Part shown: positions 36,540 to 45,958 of the stretch, piece after piece
Layout of the letters: the number at the start of each line of letters is the position of its first letter
How positions within the stretch are numbered: the first letter of the stretch is position 1
Origin: Dehalococcoidia bacterium
Lineage (GTDB): Bacteria; Chloroflexota; Dehalococcoidia; Lucifugimonadales; UBA826
DNA: 64,000 nt
Assembly (NCBI GenBank): GCA_029936675.1
Contig: JAPYSB010000003.1
Span: forward strand, 155,489-219,488
Direction of reading: 5' to 3'
The notes under the pieces: generated by a model
The model's input: the letters and a program-made list of their open reading frames with translations, nothing else
The model's database searches: none
What the model was told of the DNA's origin: nothing
Translations under genes and position numbers: made by a program

Positions 36540-38138
36540 ATGCACCTTAAACAGGATTTTCCTAATTGGGACGAAAACCTACTAATAGGTAGTATTGGTA
36601 GGTTTTGGGAATCTGCTGAAATATCAAGACCGAAAGATGATGACACTTTCATATCGAACTGGTTAGGTTGGTCAGTTGGCTGCGACTGGACTTCAGGCGA
36701 GAAAAGACAATATCTAGAACTTGCAAACGAAATACACCAAGAGGATTTCCATTACATATTGTTGATCGGGGTTGGAGGTAGTAGTGTAGGTGCCCGAGCA
36801 ATAGTCTCTTTAGGTAAAAATCGGCCCAAATTTATCTTTGCTGATTCAGTGGTTCCTTCTGTTGTCAAAAAAATATTAGCTGAGGTTGGAAACCAAAAAA
36901 CCCTTTTGGTAATTTCTTCCAAATCAGGAACAACGTTGGAAACTATCACACTAGCCAATTATTTTTTGGATAAATTGGGAAATTCACAGGGCTCGTTGAA
37001 ATGTAAAAAGAATGTGATTGCTATAACGGACCCTGGAACTTTCCTTGAAAAATTGGCAATCAAACAGAATTTTAGAAGTATTATCCATGGTAAACCTGAC
37101 ATTGGCGGCAGGTTTTCAGAGCTATCTTCCTTCGGCTTGTTTCCGGCTTTACTTAATAAGACAGATATATCAGAAGTTATTGACTCCGCTAACGAAATGG
37201 CATCTTTGTGCCGTACAGCTATCCTTGAAGAAAATGCTGCAATACCTTTGGTAGAATTCCTGCTTGAGAACTTAAGACACGGCAGAGATAAGCTTTATGT
37301 ATATTTGCCTGAATCGCTAAGTAAATTTGCTATGTGGCTGGAACAATTGCTATCTGAGAGTTTGGGAAAAGACGGTGTTGGGATCGTTCCGATCGTCGGT
37401 GATTCTGATTTGGTATCTCCCTCCACGGATGTCTGTTCGGTCATATATCAGGATTTATCAATGGGGGATGAATCAGCTCAAATTCTCAGGCAGTACTTTG
37501 AAGACAATACTATCCCCATATTTAATATAGAGGTCGACAAACCAGAGTCGCTTGGAGGGGAGTTTTTTAGATGGAAAATGTCGGTAGTTTTGATAGCATC
37601 TTCAATGAATATAAACCCGTTTGATCAACCTCAGGTGCAGAGTTCTAAAGATAAAACTAGCGAGATGCTTGATTATTTCACCTATCATGGGAAACTACCG
37701 CCTACTTGTCCAACTCTGACTTTATCCGAATGGGTAGCACAAATAAAAAATGATAGTTACATAGCTGTATTGCCTTTCCTACAATTGGAAGATGGAGATC
37801 AGGAGTTGCTTTTCAATTTGGCATATAGGATTCGAAATCTCACAAAAAGGCATGTGACGCTAGCCACAGGACCATCCTACTTGCATTCAACAGGCCAGAT
37901 GCATAAAGGGGGTCCTGTATCCGGGATGTATCTACAGCTTTTTTCAGATAATGTGGATGAAATTCCGATTGCCGGTGAGGAGTATGGATTCTCAACATTA
38001 CTGGCAGCTCAGGCAAATGGAGATATGGAATCATTGGTGTCCCTGAACCGTCCGGTATGTCGAGTGGACCTCGGAACCAATATCGCTGAAGGGTTAAGCA
38101 ACCTTATAGTTCAAATTGAAACTTTATACCTACAATGA
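36540..38138 (+). CDS. pgi: Glucose-6-phosphate isomerase (of the Tal-Pgi fusion type)
   Basis: The 532-residue protein has two SIS domains: LLIGVGGSSVGARAIVSLGK, then VISSKSGTTLETITLANYFL with the phosphate-binding Ser/Thr residues, and GPSYLHSTGQMHKGGPVSG near the end. The divergent N-terminus and length fit the isomerase half of bifunctional transaldolase/glucose-6-phosphate isomerase proteins; here the two activities are separate adjacent genes. The canonical PGI signature is not obvious, so the assignment rests on the SIS domains and the pairing with tal. It converges on the Mrp gene. Confidence 0.87.
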   Translation: MHLKQDFPNWDENLLIGSIGRFWESAEISRPKDDDTFISNWLGWSVGCDWTSGEKRQYLELANEIHQEDFHYILLIGVGGSSVGARAIVSLGKNRPKFIFADSVVPSVVKKILAEVGNQKTLLVISSKSGTTLETITLANYFLDKLGNSQGSLKCKKNVIAITDPGTFLEKLAIKQNFRSIIHGKPDIGGRFSELSSFGLFPALLNKTDISEVIDSANEMASLCRTAILEENAAIPLVEFLLENLRHGRDKLYVYLPESLSKFAMWLEQLLSESLGKDGVGIVPIVGDSDLVSPSTDVCSVIYQDLSMGDESAQILRQYFEDNTIPIFNIEVDKPESLGGEFFRWKMSVVLIASSMNINPFDQPQVQSSKDKTSEMLDYFTYHGKLPPTCPTLTLSEWVAQIKNDSYIAVLPFLQLEDGDQELLFNLAYRIRNLTKRHVTLATGPSYLHSTGQMHKGGPVSGMYLQLFSDNVDEIPIAGEEYGFSTLLAAQANGDMESLVSLNRPVCRVDLGTNIAEGLSNLIVQIETLYLQ

Positions 38139-38142
38139 ACGA

Positions 38143-38949
38143 CTATTTGCTGCTTAAGGCTTCAAGAGTTTTCCCTGTAAGGCTTCGATATTCCTCTAGT
38201 ATTTCGTTATTTAACAAGGAAGCCGGCCTTGATGTATCTTGGTAGTCTGCCCTGACATTTATTTCGCCAAGATATTCCAAATCCAATTCTTTTGATATTT
38301 CTTTTCCTGCGCCTTGTCCAAAAATTCCACCAGACATGTTTTCAACTACTCCTAACACATTGACTTTTAGTTTGCGAATCATGTTTATGGAACGTTTAGC
38401 ATCAATTTTGGCCAGCTCCTGTGGTGTAGTAACAACTACGAATCCATCCATGGTTAGAACTTGCATTACAGTTAATGGAGCATCAGAAGTGCCAGGAGGC
38501 ATATCTACAACTAAATAGTCAAGTTCGCCCCATTCGGTGCTTTGTAGCATTTGGTTTATTGCATTATGTATCATCGGACCCCGCCAAATTATCGCCTCAT
38601 CCTCATTTTCCTGGAAAAATGACATAGACATAACTTTGACCCCGAATCTTTCAGGGGGAATCATCTTTTGTTCCCCTCCGACTGTGGGATGCTCAGAAAT
38701 TTTCATTGCTCGTACTACATTAGGGCAATCGATATCAACATCCAATATACCAACAGTGGCACCATCATTAGCTAGAGTCGCGGCCAAATTGACTGCAATG
38801 GTAGTTTTACCTACCCCACCTTTTCCGCTGTACACGCCGATTTTATTTTTGATTCCTGATAATGATTCCTCGATTTGACGTTTTTGTTCAAATTGACGTT
38901 TCATTCCTTCAATGCGAGAACGCGCCTGAGCTGGGTTTTGTTGCGTCAT
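38143..38949 (-). CDS. Mrp/NBP35-family P-loop ATPase lacking the CxxC motif
   Basis: The 268-residue deviant Walker A protein (YSGKGGVGKTT, 41-50) has VDMPPGTSDAPLTVMQ and the ENMSGGIFGQGAG segment of iron-sulfur carrier proteins Mrp/ApbC. In typical Mrp a CPxC pair lies just after ENMS and binds the bridging cluster. Here it is missing, and the only cysteine in the protein is Cys75. The first 35 residues are charged and probably helical, replacing the DUF59 domain. A separate DUF59 gene lies 59 bases upstream on the same strand. GGAG six bases before the ATG supports the start. Confidence 0.85.
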   Translation of the reverse strand: MTQQNPAQARSRIEGMKRQFEQKRQIEESLSGIKNKIGVYSGKGGVGKTTIAVNLAATLANDGATVGILDVDIDCPNVVRAMKISEHPTVGGEQKMIPPERFGVKVMSMSFFQENEDEAIIWRGPMIHNAINQMLQSTEWGELDYLVVDMPPGTSDAPLTVMQVLTMDGFVVVTTPQELAKIDAKRSINMIRKLKVNVLGVVENMSGGIFGQGAGKEISKELDLEYLGEINVRADYQDTSRPASLLNNEILEEYRSLTGKTLEALSSK

Positions 38950-39008
38950 GAAATTCTCCGCTAGTCTGATTGTTACCGAACCCGGTCAACTAGAGACAAG
39001 GAGGGTCT

Positions 39009-39323
39009 TTAATCGAGTCCGAGTAATCGTTTTCCTTCTTCGGTTATCATGTCAGGCGTCCAAGGAGGGTCAAATACAAGATCAACATTAATATCTTCTA
39101 TACCTTCCACCTCAGCTAGTCTCCACTCTGCCTGCTGTGCTATATAAGGTCCCATTCCACAGCCAGCAAAGGTTAATGTCATACTGACGTCGACATCACC
39201 ATCCGCGACCTCGACTCCGTATACCAATCCCAAGTCCACAATGTTCACAGGTATTTCCGGATCATAGACATCTCGAAGGGCCTCTAATACATCATCTTTT
39301 GTGACTGTTTCTGTATCAGGCAT
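39009..39323 (-). CDS. DUF59/MIP18 family iron-sulfur assembly protein (SufT/PaaD-like)
   Basis: The 104-residue protein is a single DUF59 domain: [18 protein letters not shown], then the conserved T...C reactive site ([10 protein letters not shown]) and [19 protein letters not shown]. SufT and PaaD relatives help insert or mature [4Fe-4S] clusters. It probably works with the Mrp-like ATPase encoded next to it. AGGGA six bases before the ATG supports the start. Confidence 0.9.
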   Translation of the reverse strand: MPDTETVTKDDVLEALRDVYDPEIPVNIVDLGLVYGVEVADGDVDVSMTLTFAGCGMGPYIAQQAEWRLAEVEGIEDINVDLVFDPPWTPDMITEEGKRLLGLD

Positions 39324-39417
39324 ATTTTTCCCTTAATTTAGCGTATTTTCTTGTTGACCTATTTGGTCCAGAATAAAGTTTATATTTTGACTTCCTACAG
39401 TGTCAACAAATTTCTTT

Positions 39418-41403
39418 CTATCTTGGTTCTTCAGCAACTATTTTTCTTAAATCCAATATTTGGTCCCTGACGATAGCAGCTTTCTCAAACTCCAAATCTT
39501 TCGAAGCAGATTTCATTTGTAATTGAAGATCCTTTATCAATCTGATTAAATCTTCTTTGGGCAGCTCCAGACCATTAATAAGATCGTCCCGTGAGGGTTC
39601 TACTACTGATTTTACTCTTTCAGTAATATCTCTTATGGTCTTGCGGATGCCTTGAGGAGTAATTCCGTTCTCTTCGTTATAGGATTGTTGAATGAGACGC
39701 CTTCGGTCAGTTTCTTCTATGGCATTTTTCATAGAGTCTGTCATCTTATCGGCATACATAATAACTTTTCCATCGATATGCCTAGCGGCTCGTCCGATAG
39801 TTTGGATCAGAGAGGTTCTAGACCTTAAAAAACCTTCCTTGTCTGCATCAAGTATGGCAACCAAACTTACTTCAGGAAGATCTAGACCTTCCCGCAGTAG
39901 ATTTATGCCCACGAGTACATCGTATACACCCATTCTCAAATCTCTTAGTATTTCACTTCTTTCAAGAGTATCGATTTCAGAGTGTAAATATTGGGTTCTT
40001 ATCCCGGATTCCTTCAAGTAATCCGATAACTCCTCAGACATTCTTTTTGTTAAGGTTGTTACTAGGATTCTTTCGCCTTTCTTCACTCTGGTGTCAATTT
40101 GATCCAGCAGATCATCAATCTGGCCAGTCACCGGTTTAACTTCTATAAAAGGATCGACAAGTCCGGTGGGCCTTATTACCTGCTCGGCTGTAACCGAGCT
40201 GTTTTCCATTTCATATGGGCCTGGGGTAGCCGATACAAAGACCACTTGGTTTACCCTTTTTTCGAATTCTCCAAAATTTAGGGGTCTATTGTCTAATGCA
40301 GACGGCAGTCTGAATCCATATTCGACTAGTGTTTCTTTTCTAGATTGGTCACCACGATACATGGCTCTGAGTTGCGGAAGAGTCATGTGAGATTCATCCA
40401 CAAAAAGAAGAAAATCATCAGGAAAATAATCTAACAAAGTGTAGGGTGTGCTACCCGCTGCTCTCTGGGCAAGATGCCTAGAATAGTTTTCCACCCCTGC
40501 GCAGTAACCTGCTATTTCTAACATTTCGAGATCATATTTTGTTCTAGATTCCAACCTTTGAGCTTCCAGCAGTTTATCTGAAGATTTGAGGTGTTTCAGG
40601 TGTGACTCGAGTTCCTCCCCGATATCCCTAATCGCCATTTTTAACTTTTCTTTGGAAGTCACAAAATGTTTTGCTGGATATATTTCCACAGACTCTTTGT
40701 CACCTATTATTTCTCCAGTTAACGTATCTAAGTGAGTTATTTTTTCCACCTCGTCTCCCCAAAATTCAATCCTAATACCAAGTTGCTCGTAGGCAGGTAA
40801 TATTTCTAAAGTGTCACCTCTTACTCGAAATCTACCTCTTGCCAGATCATAGTCATTTCTCTCATATTGCATATCAACTAATTTTCTAATTAAATCTCTT
40901 TGGCTTTGAGACTCTCCTTTTTTTACAGACGCTACAAACCCTTGATATTCTTCGGGAGCTCCCAGACCAAATATGCAGGAAACCGATGCAACTATCAGCA
41001 CATCCTTTCTGGTTAATAGTGAGCGTGTCGCTGAATGTCGTAGTTTATCAAGCTCTTCATTGATGTCTGCATCTTTCTCAATGTATGTATCGGTTCGGGG
41101 TACATAGGCTTCTGGTTGGTAGTAGTCGTAGTAGCTCACGAAATATTCGACGGCATTTTCAGGAAAAAATTCTTTGAATTCAGTGGCCAGTTGTGCAGCC
41201 AAAGTTTTGTTATGTGCGATCACAAGGGTGGGTTTTTGAATTTTTTCCACTATGCAGGCCATAGTGTATGTTTTACCGCTCCCTGTAACTCCTAATAATG
41301 TTTGTTTACCAAAACCCTTAGATATACCTTCAGAAAGCTGAGAGACAGCGGTAGGCTGATCTCCACTCGCAGTAAAGTCAGCCGATAATTTAAATTCTGG
41401 CAT
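39418..41403 (-). CDS. uvrB: Excinuclease ABC subunit B
   Basis: The 661-residue nucleotide-excision-repair helicase has Walker A in [10 protein letters not shown] (about 36-45), the damage-probing beta-hairpin region [49 protein letters not shown] and [14 protein letters not shown]. The C-terminal UVR motif ([18 protein letters not shown]) binds UvrC. Length is normal. uvrA and uvrC are not in the window. A GGAAGG lies just upstream of the ATG. Confidence 0.98.
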   Translation of the reverse strand: MPEFKLSADFTASGDQPTAVSQLSEGISKGFGKQTLLGVTGSGKTYTMACIVEKIQKPTLVIAHNKTLAAQLATEFKEFFPENAVEYFVSYYDYYQPEAYVPRTDTYIEKDADINEELDKLRHSATRSLLTRKDVLIVASVSCIFGLGAPEEYQGFVASVKKGESQSQRDLIRKLVDMQYERNDYDLARGRFRVRGDTLEILPAYEQLGIRIEFWGDEVEKITHLDTLTGEIIGDKESVEIYPAKHFVTSKEKLKMAIRDIGEELESHLKHLKSSDKLLEAQRLESRTKYDLEMLEIAGYCAGVENYSRHLAQRAAGSTPYTLLDYFPDDFLLFVDESHMTLPQLRAMYRGDQSRKETLVEYGFRLPSALDNRPLNFGEFEKRVNQVVFVSATPGPYEMENSSVTAEQVIRPTGLVDPFIEVKPVTGQIDDLLDQIDTRVKKGERILVTTLTKRMSEELSDYLKESGIRTQYLHSEIDTLERSEILRDLRMGVYDVLVGINLLREGLDLPEVSLVAILDADKEGFLRSRTSLIQTIGRAARHIDGKVIMYADKMTDSMKNAIEETDRRRLIQQSYNEENGITPQGIRKTIRDITERVKSVVEPSRDDLINGLELPKEDLIRLIKDLQLQMKSASKDLEFEKAAIVRDQILDLRKIVAEEPR

Positions 41404-41414
41404 ACACCTTCCAA

Positions 41415-42173
41415 TTACCTAACTACTAGTGACCAAATTGTTTCCTCAGAATCTCGATCGTATGGAGTGCCGTCGTAATCTCCTGTAATTTCCTCTATTC
41501 TGAAACCACAATATTTGAAAAGATAGCGCGCTTCATCCGTATACAAGTACCTCAAGGTGAAATTTGCATACCGTTTAGATATCAAGTAGTCATCAACATG
41601 TTCAGTCATAGAAATTTGAGTATGTAGCAATTGGTTATGGTGGTCAAATTCAGTTCGATGATGCAAAGACCTGTAACCATTGCCTTCTGTATATCTTGAA
41701 TCCCTCAGGTGGTAAAAAATGTCAGATCGCTGGTCAAATAAATCCTTACCAGGTACAAAAAGAGTAATAATTAAATTACCGCCCGGTTTGAGATGATTTC
41801 TAAGTGAGTTTAAGGCGTTGATCTGATCTTCTACCGTAAGAAGGGATTGGAAACCTCTATATGGGACAATTACTAGGTCGAATTTTTGGGACAGTTCCAA
41901 GGCTCGAACATCTTGTTTGATGAGTTTGATTGCGTCTTTGTTACTAGCGACTTTGATCCTCAGTCTGTCAATCATTTTCTGTGAAGAATCTATACCTGTG
42001 ATGTTTGCTCCATTCTCCATCAAGGGAATGGTGATTCTTCCAGTACCGCACCCAATTTCTAAAATATTACCTTTGATATTGGAAGCTTTTTGGAGATAGA
42101 AATTGATGTCATAGTCCAAGAATGAATACACCTCGTCATAGATGTCAGCCCATGAGTCATAATCTGTGTTCAT
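41415..42173 (-). CDS. Class I SAM-dependent methyltransferase
   Basis: The 252-residue protein has the Rossmann SAM motif [20 protein letters not shown] with the acidic residue in [12 protein letters not shown], then IKQDVRAL and [15 protein letters not shown]. Substrate is not deducible. The start overlaps the ruvA stop by four bases, so it is translated with the repair genes. It separates ruvA from uvrB and may be unrelated to repair. Confidence 0.85.
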   Translation of the reverse strand: MNTDYDSWADIYDEVYSFLDYDINFYLQKASNIKGNILEIGCGTGRITIPLMENGANITGIDSSQKMIDRLRIKVASNKDAIKLIKQDVRALELSQKFDLVIVPYRGFQSLLTVEDQINALNSLRNHLKPGGNLIITLFVPGKDLFDQRSDIFYHLRDSRYTEGNGYRSLHHRTEFDHHNQLLHTQISMTEHVDDYLISKRYANFTLRYLYTDEARYLFKYCGFRIEEITGDYDGTPYDRDSEETIWSLVVR

Positions 42174-42754
42174 CTATTGGTGATATTCTCTAGAGCCATA
42201 CGGATTTTTTCTTCTGTACTTAAATTATCCGAATTGATGGAACCGATGGCTGCTCTTGCTTCCTGTATCGAGTAACCTAACGCCGTTAGAGAATCAAATA
42301 CATCATCCAGTTCACTTGGATCATTTGGTATAGACCAGGTCTGCTCCATTTTCCCTTTCAGTTCAAGTAGAATTCGGTTGGCAGTTCTATTCCCAACACC
42401 TGAAACCGATTTAAATGCATTAACATCTTCCGAAGAGACTGCCGCAGCTAGAGATGCCGCATCAAATGTAGATAGAATTGCCAATGCTAATCTAGGTCCC
42501 ACGCCACTGATTGTGATTAAAGTATCGAAAGCATTTCTGTCATTTTCTGTTATGAAACCATACAGAGTTATAGAATCTTGCCTCATCTGTAAAGAAGTTA
42601 GGATTTTTACCTCATCCCCCAAATTCCCTATGTTTTTCACCGTAGTTATAGGGGTACTTATTCTTAAGTTAATCCCTGATATCTCAACGTCTACGTACTC
42701 ACTCCCTTTGGAAATTAGTCGACCTGTTACTGCCGATATTAGTGTGTTCACCAT
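42170..42754 (-). CDS. ruvA: Holliday junction branch migration protein RuvA
   Basis: The 194-residue protein has the N-terminal OB domain (LISAVTGRLISKGSEYVDVE), the two helix-hairpin-helix repeats (LITISGVGPRLALAIL and FKSVSGVGNRTANRILLELK) and the C-terminal three-helix RuvB-binding domain. It tetramerises on four-way junctions and directs RuvB. The ATG has GGGAG six bases upstream and overlaps ruvC by seven bases. ruvB is not adjacent. Confidence 0.96.
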   Translation of the reverse strand: MVNTLISAVTGRLISKGSEYVDVEISGINLRISTPITTVKNIGNLGDEVKILTSLQMRQDSITLYGFITENDRNAFDTLITISGVGPRLALAILSTFDAASLAAAVSSEDVNAFKSVSGVGNRTANRILLELKGKMEQTWSIPNDPSELDDVFDSLTALGYSIQEARAAIGSINSDNLSTEEKIRMALENITNR

Positions 42755-43248
42755 GTGGAACTCCCTATTAAATCATCTAGCATGTGAGAATTAATATGGC
42801 ATATTGCTACGGCTAGCGCGTCGGTGACATCATCAGGTCCCTCGATGTCTTTACCACCTAGCAGTAAGCTCACCATTTCACTAACTTGTTCTTTGGAACT
42901 GCCCCCGTAATTGGTTACAGATTTCTTCACCTCTTGCGGGGCATACCGAAACACTGGAATATCCTTTTGTGCTCCTGCAATAAATACGACTGCCTGCGCC
43001 TGACCGATAGCAATCCCTGTTTTAGGGTTTTTAGAGATAAAAGGCTCTTCAATTGCAATTGCATCGGGTTGGGTTTCTTCTATCACCTTTTTGGTAGCTT
43101 CAAATAGATGTGCCAATCGGTTTTCGAGAGGATCTTTTCGCCTAGGGGCAATTACACCATGATAAGGCGACATTAAGTCCCCGGAAATTGAATCTACGAC
43201 ACCTAGGCCCATTTTAATGGTTCCAGGGTCGACACCCAGAACTCTCAT
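42748..43248 (-). CDS. ruvC: Crossover junction endodeoxyribonuclease RuvC
   Basis: The 166-residue Holliday junction resolvase has the four RNase-H-fold acidic residues: Asp7 (VLGVDPGT), the Glu of AIEEPF (67/68), and the pair in DDVTDALAVAICH (140, 143). Length is normal. It overlaps ruvA and follows yebC, an order found in many bacteria. Confidence 0.97.
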   Translation of the reverse strand: MRVLGVDPGTIKMGLGVVDSISGDLMSPYHGVIAPRRKDPLENRLAHLFEATKKVIEETQPDAIAIEEPFISKNPKTGIAIGQAQAVVFIAGAQKDIPVFRYAPQEVKKSVTNYGGSSKEQVSEMVSLLLGGKDIEGPDDVTDALAVAICHINSHMLDDLIGSSTW

Positions 43249-43262
43249 TTAAATCCTAATGT

Positions 43263-44018
43263 TCAACTTGCTTTAAAATTGTCCAACGCATCTTCGGGAA
43301 AATCAGCATTTGAGTAAACTTTTTGCACATCATCCAGCTCCTCAAGCGAGTCAAGGAGTCTGAGTGTTTGAATGGCTTTTTTACTGTCCAACATTATTGT
43401 GTTGTTTGGGATCATTGATAGCTCCGTCGATGAGACATTTGCCTCACTGTCCGTTAAGGTAGATCGTATGTTTTCCAGGCTGTTTGGTTCAGAATAGACA
43501 TGTAATGTTCCATCATAGGTTTCGAAGTCATCAGCTCCGGCATCAATGGCCGCTAATGCCAAATTTTCCGCATCAGTGGCTTCAATATCCACAATGATGA
43601 CGCCTTTCTGTTCAAATTGCCAAGCTACTGCTCCATTCTCGGCCATATTACCGCCCGCTTTCGAAAGGGTTGATCTAATATCTGACACAGTTCTATTTTT
43701 GTTATCGGTAAGTGTCTCAACCATTATTCCTATCCCTCCCGGACCGTAACCTTCGTAGATTATTTCGGCCATTGCGACCCCATCACTTGATTCTCCGGTT
43801 CCACGCTTTATCGCCCTATCAATATTGTCTGCTGGCATATTGCTATCTTTGGCTATTTGAATTGCCATTCTCAGACGGAAATTCATTTCTAAGTCTCCGC
43901 CTCCTTGTTTGGCAGCTACTATGATTTCCTTGGATAGTTTGGTGAAAAGTTTCCCTCGTCTCGCGTCGGTGATAGCTTTTTTGTGTTTTATGGTTGACCA
44001 TTTTGAATGCCCAGACAT
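43263..44018 (-). CDS. YebC/PmpR family protein
   Basis: The ATG at 44018 gives the invariant N-terminus MSGHSKWSTIKHKKAITDAR; a TTG three codons earlier is less likely. The 251-residue protein also has DNIDRAIKRGTGESSDG, IIYEGYGPGGIGIMVETLTD and NKNRTVSDIRSTLSKAGGNM. Family members regulate transcription or, for one branch, help translation through polyproline stretches (TACO1-like). Which applies here cannot be told. It opens the yebC-ruvC-ruvA set. Confidence 0.94.
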   Translation of the reverse strand: MSGHSKWSTIKHKKAITDARRGKLFTKLSKEIIVAAKQGGGDLEMNFRLRMAIQIAKDSNMPADNIDRAIKRGTGESSDGVAMAEIIYEGYGPGGIGIMVETLTDNKNRTVSDIRSTLSKAGGNMAENGAVAWQFEQKGVIIVDIEATDAENLALAAIDAGADDFETYDGTLHVYSEPNSLENIRSTLTDSEANVSSTELSMIPNNTIMLDSKKAIQTLRLLDSLEELDDVQKVYSNADFPEDALDNFKAS

Positions 44019-44106
44019 TTCTCTCAACCCCTGTTATTTTTATTGCAAATTCTTAGCTTTAGTTGTTGTTATCCGTAACTCTCGCATCTTATCACTAAGA
44101 TTGACT

Positions 44107-44958
44107 TTACATCTTTATCTTGGATCGAAATTCTGGTTTCCCTTTTACTTGAAGGTTTAACTTGAACGTAGCTCCTGCTAAGGATCCATTGATAGGTAAA
44201 TCGTCTCCTCCCGCGCTAGTGACGAAAATGTCCTCATAGTCATCACCTCCAAAAGTGAGGCAAGACACTTTTCTCACTTCAAAAATAACCTTGGCTATTT
44301 CTCCTCCTAAGCTGTTATACCTATAGAGAGCCCAACCGTCCCAACGCGCAGACCAAATGCAATCTTCGGAATCTACCGTCAAGCCATCTGGCACACTGCC
44401 ATCGTCAGGTGTAGAAACTATGATTTTCCCTTTTCCTAGCCTCGATGTATCAGAGTCAAATTCGTATTTGGTGATTGTCCTTCTAGTAGAGTTGGTATGA
44501 TAGGCATAACCAAGATTGTTAGAAAACCCGAGACCATTGCTAATGCCGGCATCTTCGATCATTAATGAAATCTTTCTATCTCGATCTAACTTGTACAAAG
44601 ATCCTGGTTTATTGCCACTCGGCATAGTTCCGCAGAGAACACTCCCATCTGGGGTTGCAATAACGTCGTTAAATCTGGAATGCTCTTCTCCTTCGATACT
44701 TTCCAAAATAGTTGATAAATTGCCATCTTTCAAAAATTTTACCGCGCCTTTTTCCATAAAAAGTAGCAACCCTCCATCTTCTTGGATTGTAAAGCCGCCT
44801 ATCTGCCCAGATTGGAAAACTTTTTTTGCTACCTTATTCTGAGGATCATAGTTGTAAAGGCACCCGTTTGGTATGTCGACCCAATATAAAACCCCTTCGT
44901 CAGGGTGCCACAGAGGTGCTTCGCCGGTGACACATTGGTAATTGGCAACCAAATCCAT
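44107..44958 (-). CDS. SMP-30/gluconolactonase family protein
   Basis: The six-bladed beta-propeller has the family hallmarks: CVTGEAPLWHPDEGVLYWVD (metal-ligand Glu), SRFNDVIATPDGSVLCGT (Asn ligand), ISNGLGFSNNLGYAYHTNS and VPDGLTVDSEDCIWSARWDG (Asp ligand). It probably hydrolyses a sugar lactone using Ca2+ or Zn2+. The ATG at 44958 with AGGAG about seven bases upstream is preferred to an ATG six codons earlier. It is monocistronic, 88 bases before yebC on the same strand. Confidence 0.9.
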   Translation of the reverse strand: MDLVANYQCVTGEAPLWHPDEGVLYWVDIPNGCLYNYDPQNKVAKKVFQSGQIGGFTIQEDGGLLLFMEKGAVKFLKDGNLSTILESIEGEEHSRFNDVIATPDGSVLCGTMPSGNKPGSLYKLDRDRKISLMIEDAGISNGLGFSNNLGYAYHTNSTRRTITKYEFDSDTSRLGKGKIIVSTPDDGSVPDGLTVDSEDCIWSARWDGWALYRYNSLGGEIAKVIFEVRKVSCLTFGGDDYEDIFVTSAGGDDLPINGSLAGATFKLNLQVKGKPEFRSKIKM

Positions 44959-45061
44959 TTGTTTACTCCTCAGCATTTTCTCAGTTTTTATTTTATATTA
45001 GGGTATTGATATAAATTTACATTCGATAGTCTTTTATTAAATAATTCTTACAGACACACTT

Positions 45062-45955
45062 ATGATCTTAAACATTTTGAAATCTACAAGGCCACGCCAG
45101 TGGATCAAAAATCTAATGGTATTTCTGCCGTTGTTGTTCTCAGCTAATGAGTCATGGACTTTTGATAATATCCAATCTTTCTACGGGCTTTTGCTAAATT
45201 CAGCTGTGATTTTCGTTGCTTTTGTGTTTGCCAGTTCGTCTGTTTACCTTTTTAACGATGTTTTGGATAGAGATAAAGATATTTACCATCCGGAAAAAAG
45301 ACTGAGGCCCATCGCTTCAAAATTGGTGTCTCTCAAAATAGCATTACTGTGTTCTTTTTTGTTTTCGTCCATAGCAGTAATAATTTGTGTTGTCCTTTTG
45401 TACGATACCGTGATTTATATTTGTGCCTACCTTGTTCTAATGGCCATATATTCATTTTTTTTACGAAGCACCATTGTTGTGGACATATTAGCTATTTCTG
45501 CCGGGTTCGTGATACGGGTTTTAGTAGGTGCTATTGCAATAAATGTTCCGGTTTCCATTTGGCTTTACATTTGCATGGCGTTAGGAGCGATGTTTATGGC
45601 ATTGTCAAAAAGGCATGCTGAATTCCTCGCTCTAGAGAAGGGAAGCTCTTTGACTAGGCAATCATTGCCATTATATTCCAAATTAATTTTAGAACGTGCA
45701 ACATATATTTTTCTGATGGGGACTATTATTGCCTATAGTTTATATACGGTGAATGCTAATAATTTACCATCGAACAAGTTGATGGTTTTGACGGTTCCAT
45801 TTGTGGCTTTTGGTATGCTCAGGTACCAGGTTTTGGTGAATCAAAGGGGCTTTGGGGAGAGGCCAGAGGAAATAATTACAAAAGATTCTATTTTGAGAAT
45901 ATGTGTTTTGGCGTGGCTTTTATTGGTGCTGATCTTGTTAGCTATATTTAGATGA
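45062..45955 (+). CDS. UbiA-family prenyltransferase, decaprenyl-phosphate phosphoribosyltransferase-like
   Basis: This 297-residue integral membrane protein has a start (KSTRPRQWIKNLMVFLPLLF) close to actinobacterial DPPR synthase (Rv3806c/UbiA). The first Asp-rich motif is NDVLDRDKDIYHPEKRLRPI and the second region is VVDILAISAGFVIRVLVGAI. DPPR synthase transfers phosphoribose from PRPP to a polyprenyl phosphate for arabinose donor synthesis. The epimerase partners DprE1/DprE2 are not present here. It converges with galU, leaving three bases between stops. Confidence 0.82.
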   Translation: MILNILKSTRPRQWIKNLMVFLPLLFSANESWTFDNIQSFYGLLLNSAVIFVAFVFASSSVYLFNDVLDRDKDIYHPEKRLRPIASKLVSLKIALLCSFLFSSIAVIICVVLLYDTVIYICAYLVLMAIYSFFLRSTIVVDILAISAGFVIRVLVGAIAINVPVSIWLYICMALGAMFMALSKRHAEFLALEKGSSLTRQSLPLYSKLILERATYIFLMGTIIAYSLYTVNANNLPSNKLMVLTVPFVAFGMLRYQVLVNQRGFGERPEEIITKDSILRICVLAWLLLVLILLAIFR

Positions 45956-45958
45956 TAT

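Noticed and set aside
42378-42794. 138-residue open frame opposite ruvA
   Set aside because: Covered by ruvA and the ruvC overlap on the other strand; no family features.
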